Assembly: GCA_025667525.1 (NCBI GenBank)
Contig: CM046882.1
Location: 498,074,292 to 498,138,291, forward strand
From: Glebionis coronaria
Lineage: Eukaryota > Streptophyta > Magnoliopsida > Asterales > Asteraceae
Direction: 5' to 3'
DNA length: 64,000 bases
This document shows positions 38,277 through 48,502 of the stretch, one piece after another. A program made the translations under genes and the position numbers. Under the pieces are notes generated by a model. The model was given only the letters and a program-made list of their open reading frames with translations, had not been told where the DNA came from and did not search any database. Each line of letters begins with the position of its first letter. Position 1 is the stretch's first letter.

Positions 38277-39301
38277 TCTATACTACATATAAAGCACTTT
38301 TGTATTTCTCTCTTCATTTAATTTTAAGCAATAAAACTTTGAAAACATATGGTACAATCTCTAAATGCATAAAATTTAATTTTAAGTGGTTTCCTTAGGG
38401 GAGGTTCCTTGGAGATTTTGGGTTCAAGACCTGCCAATGGCTTTTCCTCTCAGGCAAAACAGATAAGCTGTTTAACATTACTAGGCGAGGGTTCGAAGAA
38501 GACGTTCTGTCGCTTGGATGTTATTGCACAACTCGACCCACTTACCACTAACATCTGTCGTTCTAATGAAATGTCTTAAATTTTAATATTTTAATCAATA
38601 CACATTAGAGCATAAATTGCGAAAAAAACTAATTAAATACACTAATGTTAACATCTTAAAACTAAAATATACTTCTTATCAATGTTGCAAAACAAGGTCT
38701 ACAAGGACGATTAATCTCCGTTTAATGGCTACAAGGCCATCAACCTTGCCGATTGATGTAAAGACGATTAATGGCGGTCAAATGTGATCAATGGAGGTCA
38801 AACTTGTCGGAAACTTGCAAATCTTGCCGAAAATAGCAAAAACTCACTATAAACTTGTGTTTATCACTTATAGTAACTATTTGTATGTATGAAAAGCTGG
38901 ATTCTAAGAATAGTAATGCCTTAAATACCTAAAACTCGTTAAAAATACCTAAAACTTGCCAGAAATACCTAAAATTTGCTAAAAATGCTGATCTGGTTAA
39001 TCTCGCCTAGAACGATTACAAGCTATAAGGTGGTCGACCGACCAGCTAGTTATTCACAATTTTTGCAACATTGCTTCTTATACATATTGTACAGACCTAT
39101 AAAATACATAACTGTTCATGCAATTTATATGCCAAGTTCATAGTTTAAATGTTTTTGGACCGGTCAGAACCAGGGAGAACGGGTGAATCAGACCGGATTC
39201 TAATCATTTTTTTCAGTTAATCAAATCGTTATTGTTAGTTTGTTTGCGCCTGGACTTTAATTACTAAGTACCCGTAGTTGCAACGCGCGAGGACCTGCTA
39301 G
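38277..39301 (+). mobile_element. Non-autonomous Helitron (1025 bp)
   Basis: The 5' end reads TCTATACTACATATAAAGC, a common plant Helitron start. The 3' end reads CTAG, preceded by GTTGCAAC and CGCGCGAGGACCTG. Flanking bases are A (38276) and T (39302), as expected for insertion into AT without a target-site duplication. The terminal hairpin is weak beyond its 8-bp core. Inside there is no Rep/helicase ORF. A GGGTTCAAGACC box at about 38426 recalls a tRNA-derived B box. Confidence 0.6.
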
Positions 39302-40830
39302 TCTTTTTATAATGTTTGATTGATGTTCCTGAGTACAATGAAAAGGAATATGTAGAAACTAAAAGGGATGAGGGTTGAATAGTTTCCCTATTCAAAATTA
39401 TGTTCGTCATTCAATGTGACTATTATTTGAAAACTTGTTTTATAATAGTTAGGACAATTTATAATGTTTCAGAAACATTTGATGTATCAAGTGATCTTGA
39501 TTATAAATGACTAAAGATAAAGACAATGATAAGTAAAGAGTAAGGAAAGAAACAACCTAAAGGAAGACACCAAGGATTTATAGTTGTTCGGTAACGAAGC
39601 TCTCTCTTCGTTCCTACTCCACTCCTCGAGTACACATACTCGAGATTTTCACTATATCACCAAGCTCCATTCTTGGCGGAGAAAACGTTACATCGTCACT
39701 TACACCAATTACCGACACTAAGCTAAATGTCGAGTTATAATCTTAGCTAGAACCAATCTATACTCATCGCCCATTTCCATTTACCGACAGGCTAGATTTC
39801 GAGTTCTAATCATAGCTAGAACCAATCTACACTCGTCTCTCACACTCACATCACTTTAAAGCTAAGTGAGAACTAACACACTTATACTCACACTTACATC
39901 ACTTTGAAGCTAAATGAGAACTTACACACAAGACACTAACACTTACATCACCTTAGAGCTAAGTGAGAACTAACACACACAACACTTATACTTACATCAT
40001 TTTAGAGATAAGTGAGAACTAACATGCAAGACTCATCCAAGTATACACATATACCTTGGATCTACACAAGTCTCAAATGAATAAATGTGATAAATATGAC
40101 TAGATCTATAGAAAAAGGATCTTCATCAAGGCTTCATCTTTTAACACATCACAAGTGTTTGAGTGATCTTCTCTTTGCACATATGAAGAAGGAGATCAAG
40201 GAGATAATAATAAGTAAGCATACTAAACAAATTAAGTGATCAGTTACTAATGATTTAAAAATATAAAGAGATTAAGAAATAGAAAACAGAGTCCAAAAAG
40301 GTTTATGGGAAATAAAAAATGATCCACTATTTATAGGGACAAGGAGCGAACAGCTAGTTTGGCCACGACTCATTATTGTTCCTACAGATCATTATATATA
40401 ATGAACCGCGCGTACCAATAAGGCATCGTGAGCTCTAGACTGCACTTATTTTTATCCTGTAGTGGGGAAAGTCCATCTGGTGAGGTTTATACCTCACAAG
40501 GAATATCCAATCTGACTTTGTTAAATCCTAAATTCAAACTTAATTTTCCATTTTCCATTAAATATTTTCTTAAAAAGAAATTATATTTGAAAATGTTTTG
40601 TAACATTTAATTAATGTGAGTTTTAAGGTTAGTCACTTTTAATGATCAATAAACATGTTTAAGATATGTTTGTGTAAGAAATAAATGATTATTACCTATA
40701 TGATAATGTTCGTAAAATAATTTGTCTTGTGATTATCTTTAACGATAAATGTTTTTACGCTTTGTCATGATCAAAACTAAGAAATATTAGTTATTACAAA
40801 TAATGTTTTTACGAATTGTTTGCATTAACA
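39302..40830 (-). mobile_element. Long LTR of an unclassified (possibly copia/SIRE-like) element
   Basis: The right end is TTAACA at 40830, so the minus-strand LTR starts TGTTAATGC. It is preceded by the purine run AAAAGGGGGATAT (40831-40843), a polypurine tract. A TATA box CCTATAAATAG lies at about 40331-40341 (minus). The left boundary is not clear; 39302 is simply where the Helitron ends. The stretch TTTATAGTTGTTCGG near 39580 recalls LTRs of SIRE/Tork-like copias, but this is weak evidence for the class. Confidence 0.5.
39703..40036. repeat. Two small tandem repeats in the LTR
   Basis: Two units of about 70 bp (TTACCGACA to AACCAATCTA, 39703-39840) are followed by four units of about 49 bp (ACATCACTTT, GCTAAGTGAGAACT; 39842-40036). 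Confidence 0.7.
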
Positions 40831-40843
40831 ATATCCCCCTTTT

Positions 40844-41650
40844 GATTACGACAAACTATATATAAAAACAAAAATTTTGAATTATTAACGAGTTTACCCA
40901 CTACCCTTTTCCCCCTTTTGTCTAAGCGAAAAGGTAGCATAAGTATTTGAAAAAGAGAAGAACCGACTTTGCGAAAAGCTCCCCTTTAATGCTTACTCCC
41001 CCTAGATTGGGGCATCAGGTGATCGAGCTATGGTGACAAGCTACATACAAGGGTTAGTAGAAATAGAGAAACACATGTCTAAAAGCAATAGTCACAAATA
41101 TAAACTAGATAATTTGAGAGGGAGAAAGAAAAGAAATCTCAAATTAGGAAGTAAATAATTGCTAAGTGTGTCTAAAGAGAGTTGTTTGACAAGATAAATA
41201 TAAACATGTTGGATTTGAGGTAGAAAAGAAACATCCAACAAATTTGAAGGTATAATGTCAAACGGTCAAAATATTAAACTTTTGGATCGCCCAAGAAAAA
41301 ATTCAAATTGGACCATAATCAACTCTCAACAATGTGTGTGATAATAGAAGAAACAAAACCAACAACAATCACACATAAAGATAATATCATAATAAATATG
41401 ATAAAACATACATATAAATATTCATATTTAGAAACATGAATATTAAAACATAAAGAAAATAAACCTAACCATAACAACTATTCTAGTAGAATTAGTCCTC
41501 CAAGAGTTGCTTAGTTTAATTTTTAACCAAAAAAATTAAAACACACAATGTGTCTTAATGGTAGAAGAAGAAGAGGGAATGTCTTCCGGAGATTTGCTCA
41601 CGGGAATAAATACTCGAATAGGAGGTCGAGTAAGAAGAAACTCAAGAAAA
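40844..41650. other. AT-rich interior next to the polypurine tract
   Basis: No ORF or repeat that I recognise. A second pyrimidine block (ACTCCCCCTAGATTGGGG) lies near 40995. Confidence 0.35.
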
Positions 41651-41706
41651 TTCAACTTGTCAAAGATATGAGCAAGTTCACTGTGTTGGAACCTACAACA
41701 AGTGCA

Positions 41707-42135
41707 CTAGGTTCCATGATGTATGACAAATTCAACAGAAGGAGGTGGTGCATCGTTAGAAAGGGAAGGAGGTAGTGAAGAAAGTGACTTTGGAGAAGAA
41801 AATGGAAGGTTGTCCTCACAAAATTATGTGAGGTTAGGGTAAGAAGAGAGCTCATTTAGTTGAGGAGTATTGAAAGGTTTTGGAGGTGGTGGTAGAGCTT
41901 CCTTTTCTCCGGTAATTAGATTGATAGAGTAAGACTCATTCCAATACTCAATAAGGGAGAAACCGAAAGTCTTGAAGAGTTTGGGAGAAGAAGACTCAAT
42001 GAGATCCTTGTTCTTTTTAACCTAAATAGTTTTGATCGAAATTTTTGGTTTCTTATAAATCTTAAAAGAAGAAGCTTTAGGTTTAGATGTTTGAGACAAA
42101 GAGTTGTCTAGGTTGAGGTTTGAAGAGGAAGACAT
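41707..42135 (-). pseudogene. Proline-rich ORF, copy 1 (broken), unknown product
   Basis: The minus frame opens at 42135 (MSSSSNLNLDNS). It is Ser/Lys-rich, is stopped twice, and then reads EALPPPPKPFNTPQLNELSS. No known domain. It has the same general layout as the ORF at 42832-43401: a short Ser-rich start, a basic middle and a PPPPP segment. Both lie upstream of the polypurine tract on the element's sense strand, where some plant copias carry an extra third ORF. That role is only a guess. Confidence 0.35.
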
Positions 42136-42831
42136 TGTAAGATGAAAAGAAATGACCCAAGAGGGGGGAAATTAAAGAAATAGAGAAGGCAAGAGATAGA
42201 AAGAGAAACAAAAGTTTCAAGAAATGTTGGGTTTAAAAAAGAAAATAAAGAATCCTGAAGAAAACTGGTCAAGGAGAGAGAAAGACCAAATACGAACAAA
42301 TAGACTCACTAGTCATTGTTCGCTAAATAGGGCAACGGTTCATTATCAATAATGAACCACTAGTTCATTTAAGGAACCGTGGACAATGGATGTCCAGATA
42401 CGATTTTCAGAAATTTTGAAATAAGATAAGAACTTTTTCAAATTTTAGCAAATCTTGGATTTCTACCTCTATTAGCATTATGTTATGCTAAGGTTGAAAA
42501 AAAAGTAACATACTAACAAGAAGATTATCTTGACAAAGGGTGACAAAATATTAATATAACATTTTGATCCAATTTTAGTCCATTTTTTAGGTGATAATAG
42601 ATTTAGGTTCAATTTTAAGATTTAACTGAAGATTGTTAATATGTGTAAAAGAAAAAGAAATAAAAAATAATAGAATAACTAAACCCATAAAACAATACAT
42701 GAAAAACTCATGTAGGAAACAAAGATACATAAAACTAAAAACAACTAACTAATCTAGCTAGCTATTCTAATCTTAGATAAATGATCTCTTAGGCTTGACA
42801 TCTTTAAAATATTTTTAAAAACATCTTCACC

Positions 42832-43401
42832 TCATTCCATAGGTGGAGGAAGAGGAGCAAAGAAAGACATGAGGATGTGCTCCATCATTGCATGCAAAGA
42901 ATACATTTCCACTCTAAGGGGGTGAATGAGATAGTTGTTATAAAGATAACATGGACAATTTGTTCCATGTACCTCAAGGAAGGTGAAGAGATAAGGGTCA
43001 CCCATGAGAGGGGTGTTGGGTGGAGGAGGAGGAAGGTTCTCTAAAGGAGAAGTAGGTAAAGGTACATCAAAGTCATCCTCAAAAGGGATGCTTTGGTGGG
43101 GTTGAGGATTCTCTTCCAAGAAGTGACTTGGAGAGAAGGGTGATGAGACCTCATTCATCCTATATTGGAATGATGAGGAGGTAGAACCATAGGAACGGTT
43201 TGTAACAAAGTTTGAAAAGGTCTTGTATGGTGCAAAAAGTGATGAGGGTGAAGATGAAATGAGAATGGGAGAGGGAGTCATCTCATTCTTAGAGGTTACG
43301 ACATAAGAGGAAGAACCCAATTTCAGTATCTTAATCTTGACTTTTAGGCTTTTGTTAGTAGAAGAGTTTTTGGTGGAGGAAGAATATCTTGTTGACACCA
43401 T
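42832..43401 (-). CDS. Proline-rich hypothetical protein, copy 2 (189 aa)
   Basis: A complete minus-strand ORF starting MVSTRYSSSTKNS. The first 60 residues are Ser/Lys-rich, then a Phe/Tyr/Ser-rich part, then an acidic and proline-rich part (LENLPPPPPNTPLMGDP) and an ending APLPPPME. I recognise no domain, signal peptide or membrane segment. The sequence before the ATG (TTATAACC) and a GGGTCAC block about 90 bases upstream have counterparts before copy 1, which suggests a local duplication. It is probably the product of the retroelement whose LTR is at 39302-40830, and may not be expressed. It could also be an unrelated relic. Confidence 0.4.
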   Translation of the reverse strand: MVSTRYSSSTKNSSTNKSLKVKIKILKLGSSSYVVTSKNEMTPSPILISSSPSSLFAPYKTFSNFVTNRSYGSTSSSFQYRMNEVSSPFSPSHFLEENPQPHQSIPFEDDFDVPLPTSPLENLPPPPPNTPLMGDPYLFTFLEVHGTNCPCYLYNNYLIHPLRVEMYSLHAMMEHILMSFFAPLPPPME

Positions 43402-43611
43402 GGTTATAAGTGTTTGAGGTTTAGAAGTGTTTAAGGGTGAATAATATGGAAGAAGATGATATTTTGAAAGATAGGAGGGAGTGACCCAAAGTGGTAATGA
43501 GATTAAAATGATTTTGGTAACCCTTAAAGCATGTTATGCTTATTTTAGAAAGATCTGATGTTTACAAACCTAACGATACCCACCCATATTCAAAACACTA
43601 AAAAGGCACAG

Positions 43612-44035
43612 TAAGCCGTATGAACAAATAAGTGTTACGGTGCCACCCTCAAAAACAAAATCTCGTAAACCTCTTTATGAAGACTAATAAAACCGGAATT
43701 CTCATCAGTTACCACAAGTGTGACTACCCATATTGTGTCAATTTGTTGTTGAAGATTAAAACCCACATGGGCAAAAATTTCTATTGTTATAAAGATTGGT
43801 AAAAGTGTGAGTTGAGAATAGATTATTAAGGGTTCACTTACCTCTCTAGTACTTGCAACCTGGTAAACCCTAACCAATAGATATGGTTTCAGTAATCTCA
43901 TGTGACTGATCGACCTCCATTTCTTCAAATTGAAAGTTATGGTTGATTGCTTTATAAAACCGTAGTTAATTTGTTTTGTTTAGTCTTTTATGGAGAAGAA
44001 CGAATTCTAACATCATTTAGGTTTTTTACAATGTT
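43612..44035 (-). pseudogene. F-box-like gene remnant, third copy
   Basis: The minus strand matches 26987-27320 and the left arm at 26041: a TTGTTCATACG block, a CCCATGTGGGTTTTAATC block, the donor GAGAG/GTAAGTG at about 43847, and an ATG at 43922 opening MEVDQSHEITETI before a stop. The arms of the inverted repeat are homologous to it, so the family has at least three copies here. Confidence 0.45.
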
Positions 44036-44119
44036 GGTTGATAGCGTTTTAAAGCGCCACACATCTTCCTCTCTCGAGTCGATCGGGTCGATTAAAAATC
44101 GATTTTTAAAACATTGGTA

Positions 44120-44332
44120 ATAATTGAATAAACTGAAACCCAAACCGAAAATTGTTGAACCAAATCGAACCAGAGTATTATGTAATTCGAATTATTTCGG
44201 TCGGTTTTCGATTTTTGAGTTCAGACTCCCTTACGAGATACATGTTCTTTGAATTTTAACCGTGAACCTTAAAAACATATAAGCCTGTTAGATCTCTCGA
44301 TTTTCTTCAAACTAACTCTAATCCCTATAAAA
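44120..44332. repeat. Dispersed repeat, copy interrupted by Helitron
   Basis: Counterpart of 37690-37960. Homology ends at CCCTATAAAA and the Helitron CTAG starts at 44333. Confidence 0.65.
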
Positions 44333-45495
44333 CTAGTTTTAATGCCCGTACACGTACGGGGCTTAAACATAAAAGATAAATTAAGTAATATTTTTGTTAT
44401 TGCAATTTTATGTATATTATATATGTTTTTTAAAACATCTAATGTTTATATGTTTAATTATGTTTTTTGCTTTATCGTGCACCGTGTAAATTAATATAAA
44501 CTTATCTCAATTTTTATTTTTCGAATTTCATACTTTTTTTAGTTTCAAAATTTTTAATCTAAATAGTTATATCTTAATCATTAATCAAGAAACCATTTAC
44601 ATCAACCTTACACATGATTTATAAGTTCATAATTTTGTAATGCTTAATAATATTCTATAAAAAATATTAAAATTTTATTACCTGAATAGTTACGATCCTC
44701 ACTGACCCAAGAGTTTTACATGATTTTTTATTATGTGATAATATTAATTGACATTTTGCATAAATATTTGTTGCACAAACGATTTGACTTTTTTTAACTA
44801 AAATATTAGCTATTCTTTTCTAAACATTGTGTGTTTAATAACACATAACGACTTTAAAAAATATATGTTATTGTAATATGTAGCATATCGTGTATTTATT
44901 TTCATCTCACACCGATTTGTGATGTCTTGCATTCATTTTGATATTTATATTCATGTCAATAATAATTTACGTAAATTACATTGTTTGACTTTGTTAAATG
45001 CTAAAATAGAAACTGACAATAATTATTGTTTTTATTTGAATATTTATAATAATGTGATTTGTAATTTTTTTTAATATAACATATATATGTTGTATTTTTA
45101 AAATATAAATTATACAGGGTATAAAGTTTAAGGGTATTTTGTTTATTTTATGAAGTTACTAAAAAATATAGAAAATTATAAGTTTACGCTTAAGTTCATC
45201 TAATATATTTAAAATTCAACCACTAAAATTTTGTTAATCCTCTCCTTTTTTTTAAGTTTTAATTTTTATAAATTTGACACATATATCTTTGTGTGTTTTT
45301 ATCAAATTCCTCCACCAAAATTTTTAATTTTGACTAAATTGAATTCAATTTTAACTTTTTTCACCAATCACATTGCTCAATTTTTGTTTATATGTCAAAA
45401 TCAAGTTATTTAATTTGTTCAATTGTTTTTCTATAACTTTCACATTTTATTAAAATTCTCAAATAATCTAATTATTTATTATATAAATGTAAAGA
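44333..45495 (-). mobile_element. Non-autonomous Helitron (about 1.16 kb)
   Basis: The minus-strand 3' end is canonical: a perfect hairpin CCCGTAC/GTACGGG (44345-44360), then ATTAAAA and CTAG. The paralogous repeat at 37690-37960 supplies the empty site and shows that homology stops exactly at the CTAG. The proposed 5' end (TCTTTACATTTATATAA, from 45495 on the minus strand) is where the flank resumes with TTACATGC, the sequence that follows the empty site. The interior is very AT-rich, without Rep/helicase coding. Confidence 0.6.
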
Positions 45496-46039
45496 TTACA
45501 TGCCGTTTGTTTGGGATCCTATAATTAGAGAAGTACAAAAGCAACCCAACCATACCGATCGGTTCGTTTAGTGATTCTCAAGTATTACAGCCGACCTCTC
45601 CACGTGTCATAATATTAATATCCACCCATCATCAGACTTTAAGCTCAAAACAAAATAGTAACAGACTACCTTACGTTGACCTTCAGACTACCTTGCTTTG
45701 ACCTTATAAAAGATCTTGAAGCCAAAAAGGATTCTTGTGTTCGTAGATTTATACAACGGACTCTTGAGGCAAAAAGGATTCTTGAAGCAAAAGTGACTTT
45801 TATACGAAACTAGAAGTTGAGAACAGCTTCAGTTTGGTTGTGGTTTTGATAAACAATGAATGTTTGTGGCTGCAAGATATGATGAGAGAAACTTGGGCAC
45901 TCGTTTTAGAGTAATGTGGTGGATTTCGAGTATCATTTAATGGGTTAGCTTTTTTTTTGGGCTGAACATATGGTTATACAAAAATTAAGTTAACTGGGCC
46001 AATGATATATAAAGATTAGATGAAGCTGATTATTAATTT
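45496..46039. other. Spacer, no gene seen
   Basis: It contains a G-box-like CCACGTGTCA at about 45600 and a short repeated AAAAAGGATTCTTG (45726, 45774). I see no ORF worth calling. Confidence 0.35.
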
Positions 46040-46253
46040 AAATTTTATTTACTTATATGAAATATTAAGTACTTAAATTATATATAAAATAAATAATATT
46101 ATATATGTTAGGTTGGGTTGGGTTAGATTGTTGATAAATGATATAAAAATCTAAGATTGGTTGTATATATTGGTTATATAAGTGGAGGAGTAAAAAAATA
46201 ATATTTTAATAAAATATTGAGTTGGTTGAGGTTGTGAATAAACATACTCTAAG
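46040..46253. mobile_element. Harbinger-related MITE-like sequence
   Basis: Homologous to the Harbinger 3' tail at 37440-37667. On the minus strand its end reads GAGTATGTTTATTCACAACC beside TTA. A possible other end is TTAGAGTAATGTGG near 45910, which would make it about 340 bp; that end is uncertain. Confidence 0.45.
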
Positions 46254-46555
46254 AATAAAAACTCACACGCCAGCTATCTTCTGTTATCTGTAATTGATCA
46301 TATAATTTGTATCAAAGAATAAACTCTTACCCGTTCAGTTTACTTTCATGAAGCGAATCTTTGCCATGTTTGCTACTGAAAATACAGATCTTTTTACATT
46401 GGTCGATGATGTATTGTAGCTAGTTACATTGGTAGATGAAGCTGTGGCTCAAATGTCACATGGAGGCAATTAGGACGCTCTCGATTCTAAACATCAACAA
46501 TAATTCTCATTTCCGACTGGAGCTACCTCAAGTTTTCATTTCCAGAATCAAACTT
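46254..46555. other. Left flank of the CACTA element
   Basis: No feature recognised. The 3 bases before the element are CTT (46553-46555), the expected length of a CACTA target-site duplication. Confidence 0.35.
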
Positions 46556-46596
46556 CACTACAACAATTTTGAGTTTAGGGACTTAGTCGTCCCTAG
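46556..46596 (+). repeat. CACTA terminal inverted repeat and first subterminal palindrome
   Basis: The CACTACAACAA terminus runs into AGGGACTTAGTCGTCCCT, the first copy of the subterminal palindrome. The matching inverted end is outside the window. Confidence 0.8.
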
Positions 46597-46675
46597 ATTA
46601 AGTGGAGACCCACCACTTTTCCAAAAAAAGCTAGTCAAAGGAAGCCTGTGGGGACAACCGGGCCCACTAAATCTA

Positions 46676-47034
46676 GGGACGACTAGGTCGTCCCGAGGGT
46701 AAAATAATTCCTTTTTTTATCACTAAATATAAGTTAAAATTATTTAAGAAATTTTAAAATTATTTAAAATAAATATAATTATTTTTCTGTAAAAAAATAT
46801 AAGATTAAAAAGGGGGAAATATATTGAAGAAATTTAGGGACGACTTTTTCGATCCTAAATTACATAAGGAAGTCCTCCCTAAATTTTCCGCCCAAATTTT
46901 CTAAAAATTTCCAAAAAAATTAAATATCCCGCTAATAAAAAGGGGGAAATATATTGAAAAATTTAGGGACGACTTTTTCGACCCTAAATTACATAGGGAA
47001 GTCGTCCCTAAATTTCCCCCCCAAATTTTCTTAA
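46676..47034. repeat. Subterminal repeats, left cluster
   Basis: Further copies of AGGGACGACT, alone or as palindromes, at about 46677, 46847 and 46964, each followed by the complementary AGTCGTCCCT within 40 bases or less. Such arrays are the transposase-binding region in CACTA elements. Confidence 0.75.
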
Positions 47035-47640
47035 AATTAACTTTTATATTTATTTAAAAAAACTTTATACATATTTAAAAAAAGTGTTATATTTATTTAA
47101 AAAAAACTTTATACATATTTAAAAAAACTTTATACATATTTAAATAAACTTTTATACTTATTTAAAAAAACTTTATATATATTTAAAAAAAACTTTATAC
47201 ATATTTAAAAAAATTATATATATTTTAAAAGAACTTTATATTTATTAAAAAAAAACTTTATAGATATCTAAAAAAACTTTATACATATTTGAAGAAACTT
47301 TTATATTTATTTAAAAAAAAACTTTATACATATTTAAAAAAAACTTTATACATATTAAAAATATATATATATATATATATATATTAAAAGAACTTTATAT
47401 TTATTTTAAAAAAACTTTATACATATCTAGAAAAAACTTTATACATATTAAAAAAAATTATATATATTTTAAAAAAACTTTATATTTATTTTTAAAAAAA
47501 TTATACATATTTAAAAAAAACTTTATACATACTTAAAAAAACTTTATACATATTTAAAAAAAACTTTATATATATTTAAAAAAACTATTATATTTATTTT
47601 TAAAAAAAAACTTTATACGTATTTAAAAAAACTTTCAATA
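47035..47640. repeat. TA-rich satellite with about 20-25 bp units
   Basis: Runs of AAACTTTATACATATTTAAA with variable A-tracts, plus one (AT)n stretch near 47367. It seems to be expanded subterminal sequence. Confidence 0.85.
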
Positions 47641-47816
47641 TATTCAACACGGACACTTAAACACGCGCTTAATTAAACATAGATATTACAACGATAATAG
47701 ATTCATAAATACGAAAAGATTCATAAAAACACATCACAAACTAGTTCAAATTAAACATACAGATTAACACATAATAATAAAAAACAAATTAACACATTAA
47801 AATAAGAAACAGATTA

Positions 47817-48307
47817 CTACTCAAAGCTAAGATCTTCCATTTCATTTAAAAGCTCATGAAGTATTGCAGCCGATTGACATGCGTGGTCTTCAGGATGCCT
47901 TTCCATTTCTAGTCTTGCCTCTAGCATCTTTATCTTTAGATCTTTGATCTTGCAATTTGAGCTCAGTGGGTGCAGATTGATAAGGACATGTAGAAGAACT
48001 AGGATGTGAACCTTGAGGTGTTGAAGATCCAGGGGAAGATCTTATACGGAGTTCGAGATCAAAATCATCCTTCCATTTAAAATATTTACATCCATAATCT
48101 TCTTTGTTTTGCTGTTACAAAGTAAAGAAATAACATCGATATGTCATTTTAATAATCACACGTATTACATAAATAAAACATTAGATTTTTTACCTTCGAA
48201 AGAGGACATGCATAGTAAAGTTTACCAAAACTATGACGTCGATGTGACTGTCTCAACACTATATATCCCTTTCCACATGGACACTTATAAGCTTCAAGCA
48301 GATCCAT
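47817..48307 (-). CDS. GRF-type zinc-finger protein gene, two exons, frame-shifted
   Basis: Minus strand, ATG at 48307. Exon 1 (48194-48307) encodes 38 residues with KCPCGKGYIVLRQS and GKLYYACP. A GT-AG intron (48112-48193, 82 bp) follows. Exon 2 continues in phase with GCKYFKWKDDFD. The Cys-x-Cys-Gly, the later Cys, GC-F/Y-F-KW and DD are the GRF zinc-finger signature, a nucleic-acid-binding fold. After about residue 95 the frame shifts by one base. The alternative frame reads IKMLEARLEMERHPEDHA, a likely coiled coil, and ends at a TAG at 47817-47819. Plant GRF proteins of this size often end in a coiled coil, so the shift is probably damage. The gene runs antisense to the transposase and lies within the CACTA element. 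Whether it is cargo or a captured host gene is unknown. Confidence 0.65.
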
Positions 48308-48502
48308 CTTATGCAAAATCGGGTGGTGGTGGTGGTGAGTTTGCTATGAGAGGATAAGAGTTTGTGAGGATAAGAGCTACCATAAATAAAGATAAAAATT
48401 TAGGGTCAACACATTTAGGGACGACTTAGTCGACCGTAGCTTTCCCGCCAACATTTTCCCGCCAACTTCTTCCCGCCAACATTTCCCGTCAAATTTAGGC
48501 TT
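48308..48502. other. Upstream region of the GRF gene
   Basis: A (GGT)n run at 48321-48335, one GGGACGACTTAGTCG subterminal half-repeat at 48418, and a short repeated CCCGCCAACATTT string at 48446-48490. This is the likely promoter side of the GRF gene. Confidence 0.5.
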
